Shown here: in pieces, positions 7,762 to 16,068 of the stretch | Numbering within the stretch: position 1 is the stretch's first letter | How the letters are laid out: each line of letters opens with the position of its first letter | From: Ferrigenium kumadai | GTDB taxonomy: Bacteria; Pseudomonadota; Gammaproteobacteria; Burkholderiales; Gallionellaceae | Assembly: GCF_018324385.1 (NCBI RefSeq) | Contig: NZ_AP019536.1 | Coordinates: 1,550,001 to 1,614,000 of the forward strand | Reading direction: 5' to 3' | Length of the DNA: 64,000 nucleotides | Position numbers and translations under genes: made by a program | Notes under the pieces: generated by a model | Databases searched by the model: none | Told to the model about the DNA's origin: nothing | What the model saw: the letters and a program-made list of their open reading frames with translations, nothing else

Positions 7762-10110
7762 ATGCTGCCATCCATCGAACAACGTCTCGCCGCCGAACTA
7801 TCCGCCAAACCAGCCCAGGTAGCCGCCGCCGTCGGCCTGCTCGACGAGGGTGCGACCGTGCCCTTCATCGCCCGCTACCGCAAGGAAGCCACCGGCGGGC
7901 TGGACGACATCCAGTTGCGCATGCTGGAAGAACGGCTGCGCTATCTGCGCGAACTGGAAGACCGCCGCGCGGCCATCATCGCCTCGATCAACGAGCAGAA
8001 CAAGATGACGCCCGAATTGCTGGACGCCGTCAGCCATGCCGAAGACAAGACACGGCTGGAGGACCTGTACCTGCCCTACAAGCCCAAGCGCCGCACCAAG
8101 GCCCAGATCGCGCTGGAAGCCGGGCTGCTGCCGCTGGCTGAGGCCTTGCTGGCCGATCCCATGCTGAACCCCGAAGAGGAGGCGGCAAAGTATCTGAAGC
8201 CGGCCTTCTCCACCGAGCAGGGCGACAACCCCGGCGTGGCCGATGCCAAGGCGGCGCTGGACGGCGCACGCCAGATCCTGATGGACCGTTTCGCCGAGGA
8301 TGCCGAACTGCTGCAAGGGCTACGCGAATACCTGCAGGAGCACGGCGTGGTTGAATCCAGAGTAATTGAAGGCAAGGAAGAGGCGGCAGCGAAGTATGCC
8401 GACTACTTCGACTATTCCGAGCCGCTGGGAGTGATCCCATCGCACCGCGCGCTGGCGATCTTCCGCGGCCGCCGCGAGGAGATGCTGAACGTCACCCTGC
8501 GCCTCGACAGCGAAGCGGAAAAACCAAAGTGGGACGCGCCGCTTAATCCCTGCGAGGCGCGCATCGCCCAACGCTTCGGCATCGCCAACAACAATCGCCC
8601 CGCCGACAAGTGGCTGGCGGACACGGTGCGCTGGACCTGGCGCATCAAGAGCTTCCTGCATCTCGACAGCGAACTGATGGGAAGCTTGCGCGAACGCGCC
8701 GAGACCGAAGCGATCAAGGTGTTCGCGCGCAACCTGAAAGACCTGCTGCTCGCCGCACCTGCCGGCCCGCGCGCCACCATGGGTCTCGACCCAGGCATGC
8801 GCACCGGCGTGAAGGTCGCGGTGGTGGACGCCACCGGCAAGGTGGTCGACACCGCCGTCATCTATCCGCACCAGCCGAAGAACGACTGGGAAGGCTCGCT
8901 GCACACCCTGGGCAAGCTGGCCGAGAAACACCAGGTCGCTTTGATCTCGATCGGCAACGGCACGGCCTCGCGCGAAACCGACAAGCTGGCGCAGGATCTG
9001 ATCAAGCTGCGCCCGGAATTGAAGCTCACCAAGATCGTCGTTTCGGAAGCAGGCGCATCGGTGTATTCCGCATCCGAGTTCGCCTCGCGCGAACTGCCCG
9101 ACATGGACGTCAGCTTGCGCGGCGCAGTGTCCATCGCGCGCCGCCTGCAGGATCCGCTGGCGGAACTGGTGAAGATCGATCCCAAATCCATCGGTGTCGG
9201 CCAGTACCAGCATGACGTGGGACAGTTCCAGCTGGCGCGCTCGCTGGATGCCGTGGTAGAGGATTGCGTGAATGCGGTCGGCGTGGACGTGAACACCGCC
9301 TCCGCCCCCCTGCTGGCGCGCGTGTCCGGCCTGTCCAGCAGCGTCGCACAAGCCATCGTCACCTACCGCGACACGCACGGAATGTTCGCTTCGCGGGCCG
9401 CACTGAAGAACGTCCCTCGCCTCGGCGAAAAGACCTTCGAGCAGGCCGCGGGCTTTTTGCGCATCATGGGCGGCGAAGACCCGCTGGATGCCTCGGCGGT
9501 GCACCCCGAGTCCTACCCCGTGGTGAAGAACATCCTCGCCGACCTCAAGAAGGGCATCAGGGAAGTGATCGGCGATTCCGGATTGCTGAAGTCGCTCAAT
9601 CCGGGTAAATACGCGAACGAACAGTTCGGCGTGCCCACCATCAGCGACATCCTCAAAGAACTGGAGAAGCCGGGACGTGACCCGCGCCCCGAATTCACCA
9701 CCGCCACCTTCAAGGATGGCGTGGAGGAACTGAAAGACCTGAAGCCGGACATGATCCTCGAAGGCGTGGTCACCAACGTCGCGGCATTCGGCGCGTTCGT
9801 CGACATCGGTGTGCACCAGGACGGTCTGGTGCACATCTCTGCGCTGTCCAACACCTTCGTCAAGGACCCGCACACCGTGGTCAAGGCGGGCCAGGTGGTA
9901 AAGGTGAAAGTGCTGGAGGTGGACGAGAAGCGCAAACGCATCTCGCTGACCATGCGCCTGACCGACAGCGCCGCACAAGGAGGCAAGGCGGAGCCTTCCC
10001 GCGACCGTGCGAACGATGCCAAGCGCATGGCGCAGCACAAACGCCAGGAAACACGCGAGCCGGCACTGGGTGGTGCAATGGCCGCAGCATTCTCCAAGCT
10101 GAAGATGTAA
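7762..10110 (+). CDS. tex: Tex, S1-domain transcription accessory protein
   Basis: 782 residues, the normal length of Tex. In order: Tex N-terminal helical region, a YqgF/RNase H-like domain starting near residue 330 ([19 protein letters not shown]), helix-hairpin-helix repeats around residues 500-570 ([16 protein letters not shown]), and an S1 RNA-binding domain around 655-725 ([26 protein letters not shown]). The tail is basic and low in complexity. Tex proteins bind nucleic acid and act in transcription; the exact role is unclear. The gene stands alone, divergent from the MASE3 kinase, and ends at a strong bidirectional terminator. Confidence 0.95.
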   Translation: MLPSIEQRLAAELSAKPAQVAAAVGLLDEGATVPFIARYRKEATGGLDDIQLRMLEERLRYLRELEDRRAAIIASINEQNKMTPELLDAVSHAEDKTRLEDLYLPYKPKRRTKAQIALEAGLLPLAEALLADPMLNPEEEAAKYLKPAFSTEQGDNPGVADAKAALDGARQILMDRFAEDAELLQGLREYLQEHGVVESRVIEGKEEAAAKYADYFDYSEPLGVIPSHRALAIFRGRREEMLNVTLRLDSEAEKPKWDAPLNPCEARIAQRFGIANNNRPADKWLADTVRWTWRIKSFLHLDSELMGSLRERAETEAIKVFARNLKDLLLAAPAGPRATMGLDPGMRTGVKVAVVDATGKVVDTAVIYPHQPKNDWEGSLHTLGKLAEKHQVALISIGNGTASRETDKLAQDLIKLRPELKLTKIVVSEAGASVYSASEFASRELPDMDVSLRGAVSIARRLQDPLAELVKIDPKSIGVGQYQHDVGQFQLARSLDAVVEDCVNAVGVDVNTASAPLLARVSGLSSSVAQAIVTYRDTHGMFASRAALKNVPRLGEKTFEQAAGFLRIMGGEDPLDASAVHPESYPVVKNILADLKKGIREVIGDSGLLKSLNPGKYANEQFGVPTISDILKELEKPGRDPRPEFTTATFKDGVEELKDLKPDMILEGVVTNVAAFGAFVDIGVHQDGLVHISALSNTFVKDPHTVVKAGQVVKVKVLEVDEKRKRISLTMRLTDSAAQGGKAEPSRDRANDAKRMAQHKRQETREPALGGAMAAAFSKLKM

Positions 10111-10133
10111 ACAGCGCCGCCTTGCGGCGCATA

Positions 10134-10167
10134 AAAAAAGCCCGGCACTTTCGTGCCGGGCTTTTTT
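10134..10167. terminator. Bidirectional intrinsic terminator between tex and csp
   Basis: An A-run, a GC-rich perfect stem (GCCCGGCAC / GTGCCGGGC) with a TTTC-type loop, and a T-run. The symmetry gives each strand a stem followed by a T-run, so it can stop tex from the left and the cold-shock gene from the right. A second hairpin (GCGCCGC / GCGGCGC) sits at 10114-10130 just before it. Confidence 0.9.
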
Positions 10168-10184
10168 AACAACTCAAGCGGCGA

Positions 10185-10388
10185 TTAAGCAGCCTGGATG
10201 TTGGAGGCTTGCTTGCCCTTTTGACCTTGAGTCACTTCGAAGGAGACCTTTTGGCCTTCTTGCAGAGACTTGAAACCGCTCATGTTGATTGCGGAAAAGT
10301 GTGCGAACAGGTCCTCGCCGCCATCATCAGGAGTGATGAAACCGAAACCCTTTGCGTCGTTGAACCACTTAACTGTACCAGTTGCCAT
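10185..10388 (-). CDS. Cold-shock domain protein (CspA family)
   Basis: 67 residues, a single cold-shock domain of standard length. RNP1 (KGFGFITPD) and RNP2 (DLFAHFSAI) are both intact. Proteins of this family bind single-stranded RNA and DNA and melt mRNA structure. ATG 10388 follows a TAAGGAAG ribosome site. The upstream leader carries a terminator-like hairpin only about 20 nt before the start codon, which may matter for regulation. Whether this copy is cold-induced or constitutive cannot be told from the sequence. Confidence 0.95.
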   Translation of the reverse strand: MATGTVKWFNDAKGFGFITPDDGGEDLFAHFSAINMSGFKSLQEGQKVSFEVTQGQKGKQASNIQAA

Positions 10389-10406
10389 GTGTTTACTTCC
10401 TTACTT

Positions 10407-10428
10407 AAAAAAACGGGGAAATCCCCCG
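10407..10428 (-). terminator. Terminator-like hairpin in the csp leader
   Basis: On the minus strand a 5-bp GC stem CGGGG / CCCCG with the loop GATTT is followed directly by seven T residues, ending about 19 nt before the csp start codon. The csp mRNA would have to be transcribed through it, so it could be a leader attenuator. It could alternatively stop read-through from acr3. The stem is short, so its strength is uncertain. Confidence 0.5.
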
Positions 10429-10566
10429 CAGAACTATTTGATATCGAAGATTGCACATGGTGAAACCAGTACTGCACAGACTTTGAATCAAACACCTGGA
10501 AGCCTTTTACGTGGTTAATCGGGCGGCGTCAAGGTAATTCGTAAATAAACACGTTTACGGCGCAAA

Positions 10567-11598
10567 CTATTTGCCCGCCGCCTCGCCATACCACCGTTGG
10601 CTGCGATTCACGATATACACCACGCTCAGCATCACCGGCACCTCGATCAGCACCCCCACCACGGTTGCCAAGGCCGCCCCGGACTCGAAGCCGAACAGGC
10701 TGATCGCCGCGGCCACAGCCAATTCAAAGAAGTTGGATGCCCCGATCAGGGCCGACGGCCCCGCCACGCAGTGTGCTTCGCCAAAACGGCGATTGAGCCA
10801 ATAGGCGAAGCCGGAGACGAAATAAACCTGGATTGTGATCGGCACGGCAAGCATGAGGATGATGAGCGGCTGGGCGACGATGGCCTTGCCCTGAAAGGCG
10901 AACAGCAGCACCAGCGTCAGCAGCAATGCCAGGATCGAGATGGGATTCAACGCCGACAGGACATGATGCAGCGCTGCCTGTCCGCCACGCGCCAACAGAT
11001 ATTTCCGCCAAACCTGCGCCAGCAACACGGGAACCACGATATAGAGCATGACCGACACGATCAGCGTGTCCCACGGCACGATGATGGACGAGATGCCTAA
11101 CAGCAGCGCCACCAGAGGCGCGTAGGCGAAAACCATGATGGTGTCGTTGAGCGCGACCTGACTCAGGGTGAACAAGGGCTCGCCGTTCACCAGCCGGCTC
11201 CAGACGAACACCATCGCGGTACAGGGTGCGGCGGCCAGCAGGATCAGTCCGGCGATATAGCTGTCTATCTGTTCTGCCGGAAGGTACTGCGCGAACAGCT
11301 GGCGGATGAACAGCCAGCCCAGCAAGGCCATGGTGAACGGTTTGACCGCCCAGTTGATGAACAGCGTGACGCTGAAGCCGCGCCAGTGCTTGCGCACCTC
11401 GCGCAAGGCATAGAAGTCGATGCGCAACAGCATGGGGATGATCATCACCCATATCAGCAAGCCGACCGGAATGTTGACCTTGGCGATCTCCAGCGTCCCC
11501 AGCCACTGGAACGGCGCAGGCATGGACTCGCCCAGCACCACGCCGACGACGATACAGAGGAAGACCCAGAGGGTCAGATAGCGTTCAAAGAGATTCAT
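10567..11598 (-). CDS. acr3: Arsenite efflux permease, ACR3 family
   Basis: 343 residues and about ten membrane segments. The family's conserved cysteine sits in LAAAPCTAMVFVWSRL (C126). It exports arsenite across the inner membrane, driven by the proton motive force, and may accept the ArsA ATPase as a partner. ATG 11598 overlaps the TGA of the preceding gene as ATGA, which implies coupled translation; a TTG two codons earlier is possible. It is the last gene of the ars operon. ACR3 rather than ArsB is paired with ArsA/ArsD here, as in several environmental proteobacteria. Confidence 0.93.
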   Translation of the reverse strand: MNLFERYLTLWVFLCIVVGVVLGESMPAPFQWLGTLEIAKVNIPVGLLIWVMIIPMLLRIDFYALREVRKHWRGFSVTLFINWAVKPFTMALLGWLFIRQLFAQYLPAEQIDSYIAGLILLAAAPCTAMVFVWSRLVNGEPLFTLSQVALNDTIMVFAYAPLVALLLGISSIIVPWDTLIVSVMLYIVVPVLLAQVWRKYLLARGGQAALHHVLSALNPISILALLLTLVLLFAFQGKAIVAQPLIILMLAVPITIQVYFVSGFAYWLNRRFGEAHCVAGPSALIGASNFFELAVAAAISLFGFESGAALATVVGVLIEVPVMLSVVYIVNRSQRWYGEAAGK

Positions 11599-11918
11599 TT
11601 GCAATGCCCGGCTTGAGTTTCAGGATTTGTGACGCAACAGGAATCGGCTGCCGCCTTGGTCTCCGACGTTGATTTGCCAAGATAGCGCTCGGCAAGATTC
11701 AGCATGGCGCGCGCAGGTGTCTCCTTGACCTTTTGCGCGAGGTCGACGGCATAGCGCATATCCAGATCGCTCACGCCGAGTTTGCGCGCCTGATCGTAGT
11801 GGTATTTGAAGCAAGGTTCGCAATTGGCGGCAATGGCCGCACCGATGGCGACCAGCTCGGCGACCTGTTCGGTGAAGATCGAAGGTGCGGCCGGATTACA
11901 TGTTCGGGTTTCGCTCAT
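11595..11918 (-). CDS. AhpD-like/carboxymuconolactone decarboxylase-family protein in the ars operon
   Basis: 107 residues. The AhpD-type redox motif is clear: C33-x-x-C36-x-x-x-H40 (NCEPCFKYH). These small all-helical proteins are thiol-disulfide oxidoreductases or peroxidase partners. Members encoded in ars operons have no settled role; reducing ArsC or protecting thiols from arsenite is a reasonable guess. The C-terminus adds SCC and a further Cys (GHCK) outside the fold. The gene start overlaps the arsA end by 23 bp, and its own end overlaps the acr3 start. Confidence 0.85.
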   Translation of the reverse strand: MSETRTCNPAAPSIFTEQVAELVAIGAAIAANCEPCFKYHYDQARKLGVSDLDMRYAVDLAQKVKETPARAMLNLAERYLGKSTSETKAAADSCCVTNPETQAGHCK

Positions 11919-13704
11919 TTGTCATTCCTCTGGGTTTGATGTTCGAACTTTTTCCGGCGACCAATTCCAACAGACGCGACACGCCGACCGGCTCTTCCTT
12001 GTGCAAGGGAACGACCGCGTAACGCTGGGCATGCTGACTGGCGACCGCGTTGATCTCCCGCAGCTCATTGGCGGCCCGCTGGCGCAACAACGAGGACTTG
12101 GCGGAAGCCGCCGCCACACTGGTATTGATGATCCAGGCCCAAGGTTCGATACCGGCGCGGCGCAGGTCGGCTTGCAGGTTTGCAGCCTCCAGTACCGGCG
12201 TCGTCTCCGCCAGGGCCACAATCAGCACCTTGGTTTGCTTCGGGTCCTGCAACTGCATCATCGGCGTGGTGAAGTGCATCCCCGTTTTGCCCATTTGGCG
12301 CGTCACTTCGCGATGGTAGGCGCCCGTTGCATCGAGCAGCAGGAGGGTGTGACCAGTCGGAGCCGTATCCATGACCACGAACTTCTTGCCCGCTTCGCGG
12401 ATGATGCGGGAGAAGGCCTGGAATACTGCAATTTCCTCGGTACAGGGGGAGCGCAGATCCTCTTCCAGCAGCGCACGCCCTTCCGCATCGAGCTGCGCGC
12501 CTTTGGTGCCGAGCACGTGCTGACGATAGCGCTCGGTTTCGGCATGGGGGTCGATGCGGCTCACCGTCAGATTTTCCAGAGAGCCGCGCAGCGTTTCAGC
12601 GAGGTGCGCTGCCGGATCGGATGTTGTCAGATGCACGGGCAATCCACGACGGGCCAGCTCCACCGCGATGGCCGCCGCCAGCGTGGTCTTGCCCACGCCG
12701 CCCTTGCCCATCAGCATCACCAGTCCATGTCCATCCGCAGCAATGCCGTCCACCAGTTCGGACAATCTTGGCTCGTCCAATTCGATGGGGGAATCAATAG
12801 CTACTTGAGCTTGTGGCGCCGTGTCCGTAAGCAAGTGGCGCAGAGCATCCAGGCCGACCACATTGAAGGGCTTGAGCTGGACATGGTCGCAGGGCAGCGC
12901 CTTCAACACCTCGGGGATATTGGCAAGCGCATTCTGTTCCCGCTCGTGTATCGCTGCTGCCAGTGGATCATTGGCGGCCTCGATGTGAGGCAGAATGCCG
13001 TTGATGACCAGGTATTGCTGCTGCAGCCCAATGGCCGCGAGTTCTTCATGTGTGCGTGCGACTTCGCGCAAGGTTGCCTGTTGTGCACGCGCGACCAGGA
13101 TCAGGCGAGTGCGGCTGCCATCGGCCAGCGCTTCGACCGCCGCCTTGTACTGTGCGCGCTGCTTCTCCAGCCCGGCCAGCGGGCCAAGGCAGGAGGCATC
13201 GCCTTTACCCGCCTCCAGAAAGCCGCTCCATGCGCCCGGCAATTGCAGTAGCCGGATGGTGTGGCCGGTAGGCGCAGTATCGAAGATGATGTGTTCATAA
13301 TCCGTCGTCAGCGCGGAATCAATCAACAGCGAGGTGAATTCGTCAAAGGCCGCAATCTCGGTGGTGCAGGCTCCGGATAACGACTCTTCAATGCCCTTTA
13401 CGACATCTTCGGGCAACACGCCGCGCACCGGATTCACTAATCTGTCCCGATAGGCCTTTGCCGCAGCTTCCGGGTCGATCTCCAGAGCGGAGAGGCGCGG
13501 GACGGCGGAAATGAGGGTGATCTGGTTGCCGATGCTGACGCCAAACACCTGGCCGACGTTGGAGGCGGGATCGGTGCTCACCAGCAGCACACGCTTGCCC
13601 GCTTCCGCCAGCTGGATAGCGGTTGCACAGGCAATGGAAGTCTTGCCCACCCCACCTTTGCCGGTGAAGAACAGGAAGCGTGGCGGCTGATGAAGGAATT
13701 TCAT
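11896..13704 (-). CDS. arsA: Arsenite-stimulated ATPase ArsA
   Basis: 602 residues made of two homologous halves, each with a P-loop (TGKGGVGKTS at about 14 and MGKGGVGKTT at about 332) and a DTAPTGHT signal. The three metalloid-binding cysteines of the family are all present at C113, C172 and C421, nearly the same numbering as in plasmid R773 ArsA. It energises arsenite export with the permease. It lies between arsD, its chaperone, and the AhpD-like gene. The N-terminal half starts within 20 bp of the arsD stop. Confidence 0.96.
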   Translation of the reverse strand: MKFLHQPPRFLFFTGKGGVGKTSIACATAIQLAEAGKRVLLVSTDPASNVGQVFGVSIGNQITLISAVPRLSALEIDPEAAAKAYRDRLVNPVRGVLPEDVVKGIEESLSGACTTEIAAFDEFTSLLIDSALTTDYEHIIFDTAPTGHTIRLLQLPGAWSGFLEAGKGDASCLGPLAGLEKQRAQYKAAVEALADGSRTRLILVARAQQATLREVARTHEELAAIGLQQQYLVINGILPHIEAANDPLAAAIHEREQNALANIPEVLKALPCDHVQLKPFNVVGLDALRHLLTDTAPQAQVAIDSPIELDEPRLSELVDGIAADGHGLVMLMGKGGVGKTTLAAAIAVELARRGLPVHLTTSDPAAHLAETLRGSLENLTVSRIDPHAETERYRQHVLGTKGAQLDAEGRALLEEDLRSPCTEEIAVFQAFSRIIREAGKKFVVMDTAPTGHTLLLLDATGAYHREVTRQMGKTGMHFTTPMMQLQDPKQTKVLIVALAETTPVLEAANLQADLRRAGIEPWAWIINTSVAAASAKSSLLRQRAANELREINAVASQHAQRYAVVPLHKEEPVGVSRLLELVAGKSSNIKPRGMTNERNPNM

Positions 13705-13723
13705 ATTGATTTCCCGATCCGAC

Positions 13724-14098
13724 TTAGCAGCACTTGCTGCCTGAGCAGCAGCCCCCTGTTTTCGATTCTGAAACGGCGACCTCGCTCAGCGCGCCGGGAA
13801 TCCCGGCAAGTCGCGCCAATTCCTTGCGCGTCGGATAGCGTCCGGCCAACGCGATTTCGCCATCCACCAGAATCAGGGGCAAGGCATCGGCCCCGGAGCG
13901 CTCCAGGAAGGCTTTGACAACCGCATTCTCCGCAAAGGCCATCGGCTGCTGGGCGAGGTTGTATCGCTCGATCTGCCCACCGGAGCGCTTCAGCCAGTCC
14001 ACATCGGCGCTGAAATCGACCAGCTTCTGATCGACATCGGTACCGCACACCCCGGTACTGCAACACAGCGCGGGATCAAATACCTGCATCTTGCTCAT
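13724..14098 (-). CDS. arsD: Arsenite metallochaperone ArsD
   Basis: 124 residues. Cysteines C12, C13 and C18 (ALCCSTGVC), which bind As(III) and hand it to ArsA, are at the canonical positions, in a thioredoxin-like fold. Two further vicinal pairs end the protein (GGCC and KCC, about residues 117-118 and 123-124), as in R773 ArsD. ArsD can also act as a weak repressor of its operon. It follows arsC with a gap of 10 bp and precedes arsA. Confidence 0.95.
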   Translation of the reverse strand: MSKMQVFDPALCCSTGVCGTDVDQKLVDFSADVDWLKRSGGQIERYNLAQQPMAFAENAVVKAFLERSGADALPLILVDGEIALAGRYPTRKELARLAGIPGALSEVAVSESKTGGCCSGSKCC

Positions 14099-14108
14099 GG
14101 CAGCCTCC

Positions 14109-14606
14109 TTAGTCTTGAATACGACCGATCTCGGCGAGTTTTTCCTTCAGATTGATCTTATCCAGTTTTTCAATCGGCAAACTCATGAACAGCTGGATAC
14201 GGCGCGCCAGCTGCTCGGCGGCCTTTTTGAACGCAGCACGCCGGGCTTCGTCGCCCTCGATATGCGCCGGGTCGGGAATGCCCCAATGTGCCGTAGCAGG
14301 ATGTCCCAGCCAAATTGGACAAGTCTCTCCGGCGGCGTTGTCGCACACGGTGAAGATGAAATCGAACTCCGGCGCGCCGGGGGCTGCGAACTCGTCCCAG
14401 CTTTTGCTGCGCAAGCCATCGGTACTGTAGCCCTGCCCTTGCAGCCATTCCAGTGCGCCAGGATTGACGCGTCCGGCCGGCTTGCTGCCCGCGCTATAGG
14501 CCCTGAATTTGCCTTTGCCCAGCACGTTGAACAGCACCTCGCCCAGGATGCTGCGCGCGGAATTTCCGGTGCACAGCACCAGCACGTTGTATTGCTTTTC
14601 ACTCAT
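14109..14606 (-). CDS. arsC: Arsenate reductase, low-molecular-weight phosphatase fold
   Basis: 165 residues from ATG 14606, which follows an AAAGGAAA ribosome site; the frame stays open further upstream into arsR but without a better start. The anion-binding loop C12-TGNSA-R18 matches the Cx5R signature. Two more cysteines, C88 and C96 (VCDNAAGETCPIW), fit the relay that passes the disulfide to thioredoxin or a glutathione-linked partner. It reduces arsenate to arsenite for export. The DPAHIEG segment after residue 110 replaces the usual DP acid loop. Confidence 0.93.
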   Translation of the reverse strand: MSEKQYNVLVLCTGNSARSILGEVLFNVLGKGKFRAYSAGSKPAGRVNPGALEWLQGQGYSTDGLRSKSWDEFAAPGAPEFDFIFTVCDNAAGETCPIWLGHPATAHWGIPDPAHIEGDEARRAAFKKAAEQLARRIQLFMSLPIEKLDKINLKEKLAEIGRIQD

Positions 14607-14628
14607 TTCGATTTTCCTTTCAACGTCA

Positions 14629-14952
14629 TCAACATTTCTTGCCCGGCGCCTTGCAGGCATCCGCATTCCCGCCGCAGCAGTTCTCCGTCAGGTAGTCCAC
14701 CATGCCGTTCATCACTGCGAAGTTCGCGGCGTAGTAAACGAAGCGGCCATCCTGCCGGCTCTCCACCAGCCCGGCATGGCTGAGCGTCTTGAAGTGAAAC
14801 GACAGCGTAGCCGGCGACACTTTCAATTTTTCGGCGACTTGCCCGGCGGCCAATCCATCGGGGCCGACAGTCACCAACAGCCGGTAGATCGCCAGGCGCG
14901 TGGGCTGTGCCAGCGCCGCCAAGGCCTTCACCACTTGAGCCGGTTTCATCAT
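14629..14952 (-). CDS. arsR: Arsenite-responsive repressor ArsR (SmtB/ArsR family)
   Basis: 107 residues with a winged helix-turn-helix (about residues 10-75; recognition helix SPATLSFHFKTLSHAGLV). The usual As(III) site in the DNA-binding helix (CxCxxC) is absent. Instead, C92, C93 and C100 lie in a C-terminal ENCCGGNADAC stretch, the arrangement known from the Acidithiobacillus ferrooxidans type of ArsR. Another Cys ends the protein. It should repress its own operon and release on arsenite. There are two adjacent ATG codons (14952, 14949). The divergent CDF gene shares the intergenic region. Confidence 0.93.
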   Translation of the reverse strand: MMKPAQVVKALAALAQPTRLAIYRLLVTVGPDGLAAGQVAEKLKVSPATLSFHFKTLSHAGLVESRQDGRFVYYAANFAVMNGMVDYLTENCCGGNADACKAPGKKC

Positions 14953-15131
14953 TTTATATTTCGACTATTAAACAATTATGAAAATGTCAGGCGAGATTAG
15001 AGCAGGAAATTGCTGCTCATTCAAGCATCAAAATTGCCCATGCTGGAAATAGTCATTTTATCGATCGCCAAATCTTTATATGATGCCGCACACAAATTCA
15101 CACCAGACGCCATCAGGCGCAAGAAAAGAGC
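14953..15131. promoter_or_regulatory. Divergent control region between arsR and the CDF gene
   Basis: 179 bp with an AT-rich block at 14953-14985 just before arsR, where the ars promoter and ArsR operator would be expected. CTGACA on the minus strand at about 14984-14989 could be a -35, but I cannot pick a convincing -10 or a clean dyad. The right half shows nothing recognisable apart from a weak purine-rich ribosome site before 15132. Confidence 0.35.
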
Positions 15132-16049
15132 ATGACAGACCACTTGCACCACCACGATCATGACCATACTCACCATCATGTCGCAAATTACGACCGCGCC
15201 TTTGCCGTCGGCATCTCGCTGAACATCCTGTTCGTACTGGTGGAAGCGTATTTCGGCTGGCAAGCGGATTCGCTCGCCCTGCTCTCTGATGCCGGGCACA
15301 ATCTGAGCGACGTGCTGGGCTTGCTGATGGCGTGGGGCGGTTTCTATCTGGCACGCCTGCGCCCCAACCAGCGGCACACCTACGGTCTGGGGCGCGCAAC
15401 CATGATGGCGGCGATGTTCAATGCGCTGTTGTTGCTGATCGTAGTGGGCAGCATCGTTCTGGAAGCCATCGACCGTTTCGCCCAACCGGTTCCCATCCAG
15501 GGGGGCACCGTCATGCTGGTCGCCGCCATCGGTGTGGTGATCAACGGCCTCACTGCCTGGCTGTTCATGTCGGGCAACCAGCATGACATCAATCTGCGCG
15601 GCGCCTTTCTGCACATGGCGGCGGACGCGCTGGTATCGCTCAGTGTGATCGTCGCCGGCGCGGCATTCATCCTGACCGGCTGGACCTGGGTGGACCCCGC
15701 GATCAGCCTGGTGATCGCGCTGGTGATCCTGCTCGGCACCTGGGGACTGCTGCGCCATGCCCTGCACCTTTCCCTGGATGGCGTGCCGGCATCGATCGAG
15801 CTGGGTAGCGTGAGAAACTACCTTTCGGCATTGGACGGGGTAACCGAGATCCACGACCTGCATGTGTGGGCGATGAGCACCTCAGAGATCGCCCTGACCG
15901 TGCACCTCATCATGCCGGACGGGCATCCCGGAGATGATTTCCTGTGCAACATTGCACAGGCATTGCACCATGACTTTGCCATCGCCCACACCACCATACA
16001 GGTCGAAACGGGCGATCAGCCATGCATCCTGTCAGGCCATCCCCACTGA
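15132..16049 (+). CDS. Cation diffusion facilitator (CzcD-like metal exporter)
   Basis: 305 residues. A His/Asp-rich N-terminus (HLHHHDHDHTHHH) precedes six membrane segments and a cytoplasmic C-terminal ferredoxin-like domain. The two metal-site motifs of the family are present: SDAGHNLSD in TM2 and HMAADALVS in TM5. It exports divalent cations such as Zn(II), Cd(II) or Co(II) in exchange for protons. It is divergent from arsR, but its substrate is probably not arsenic, so the link may be only a shared metal-resistance island. It converges with the CYTH-CHAD gene 20 bp downstream. Confidence 0.93.
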   Translation: MTDHLHHHDHDHTHHHVANYDRAFAVGISLNILFVLVEAYFGWQADSLALLSDAGHNLSDVLGLLMAWGGFYLARLRPNQRHTYGLGRATMMAAMFNALLLLIVVGSIVLEAIDRFAQPVPIQGGTVMLVAAIGVVINGLTAWLFMSGNQHDINLRGAFLHMAADALVSLSVIVAGAAFILTGWTWVDPAISLVIALVILLGTWGLLRHALHLSLDGVPASIELGSVRNYLSALDGVTEIHDLHVWAMSTSEIALTVHLIMPDGHPGDDFLCNIAQALHHDFAIAHTTIQVETGDQPCILSGHPH

Positions 16050-16068
16050 GTGGTTCGCGAACCGGCAG

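Noticed and set aside
8320-10038. Open frame of 572 codons antisense to tex
   Set aside because: It lies fully opposite a conserved gene and its product is His/Val/Leu-rich shadow sequence without any family; the high GC of the gene accounts for it.
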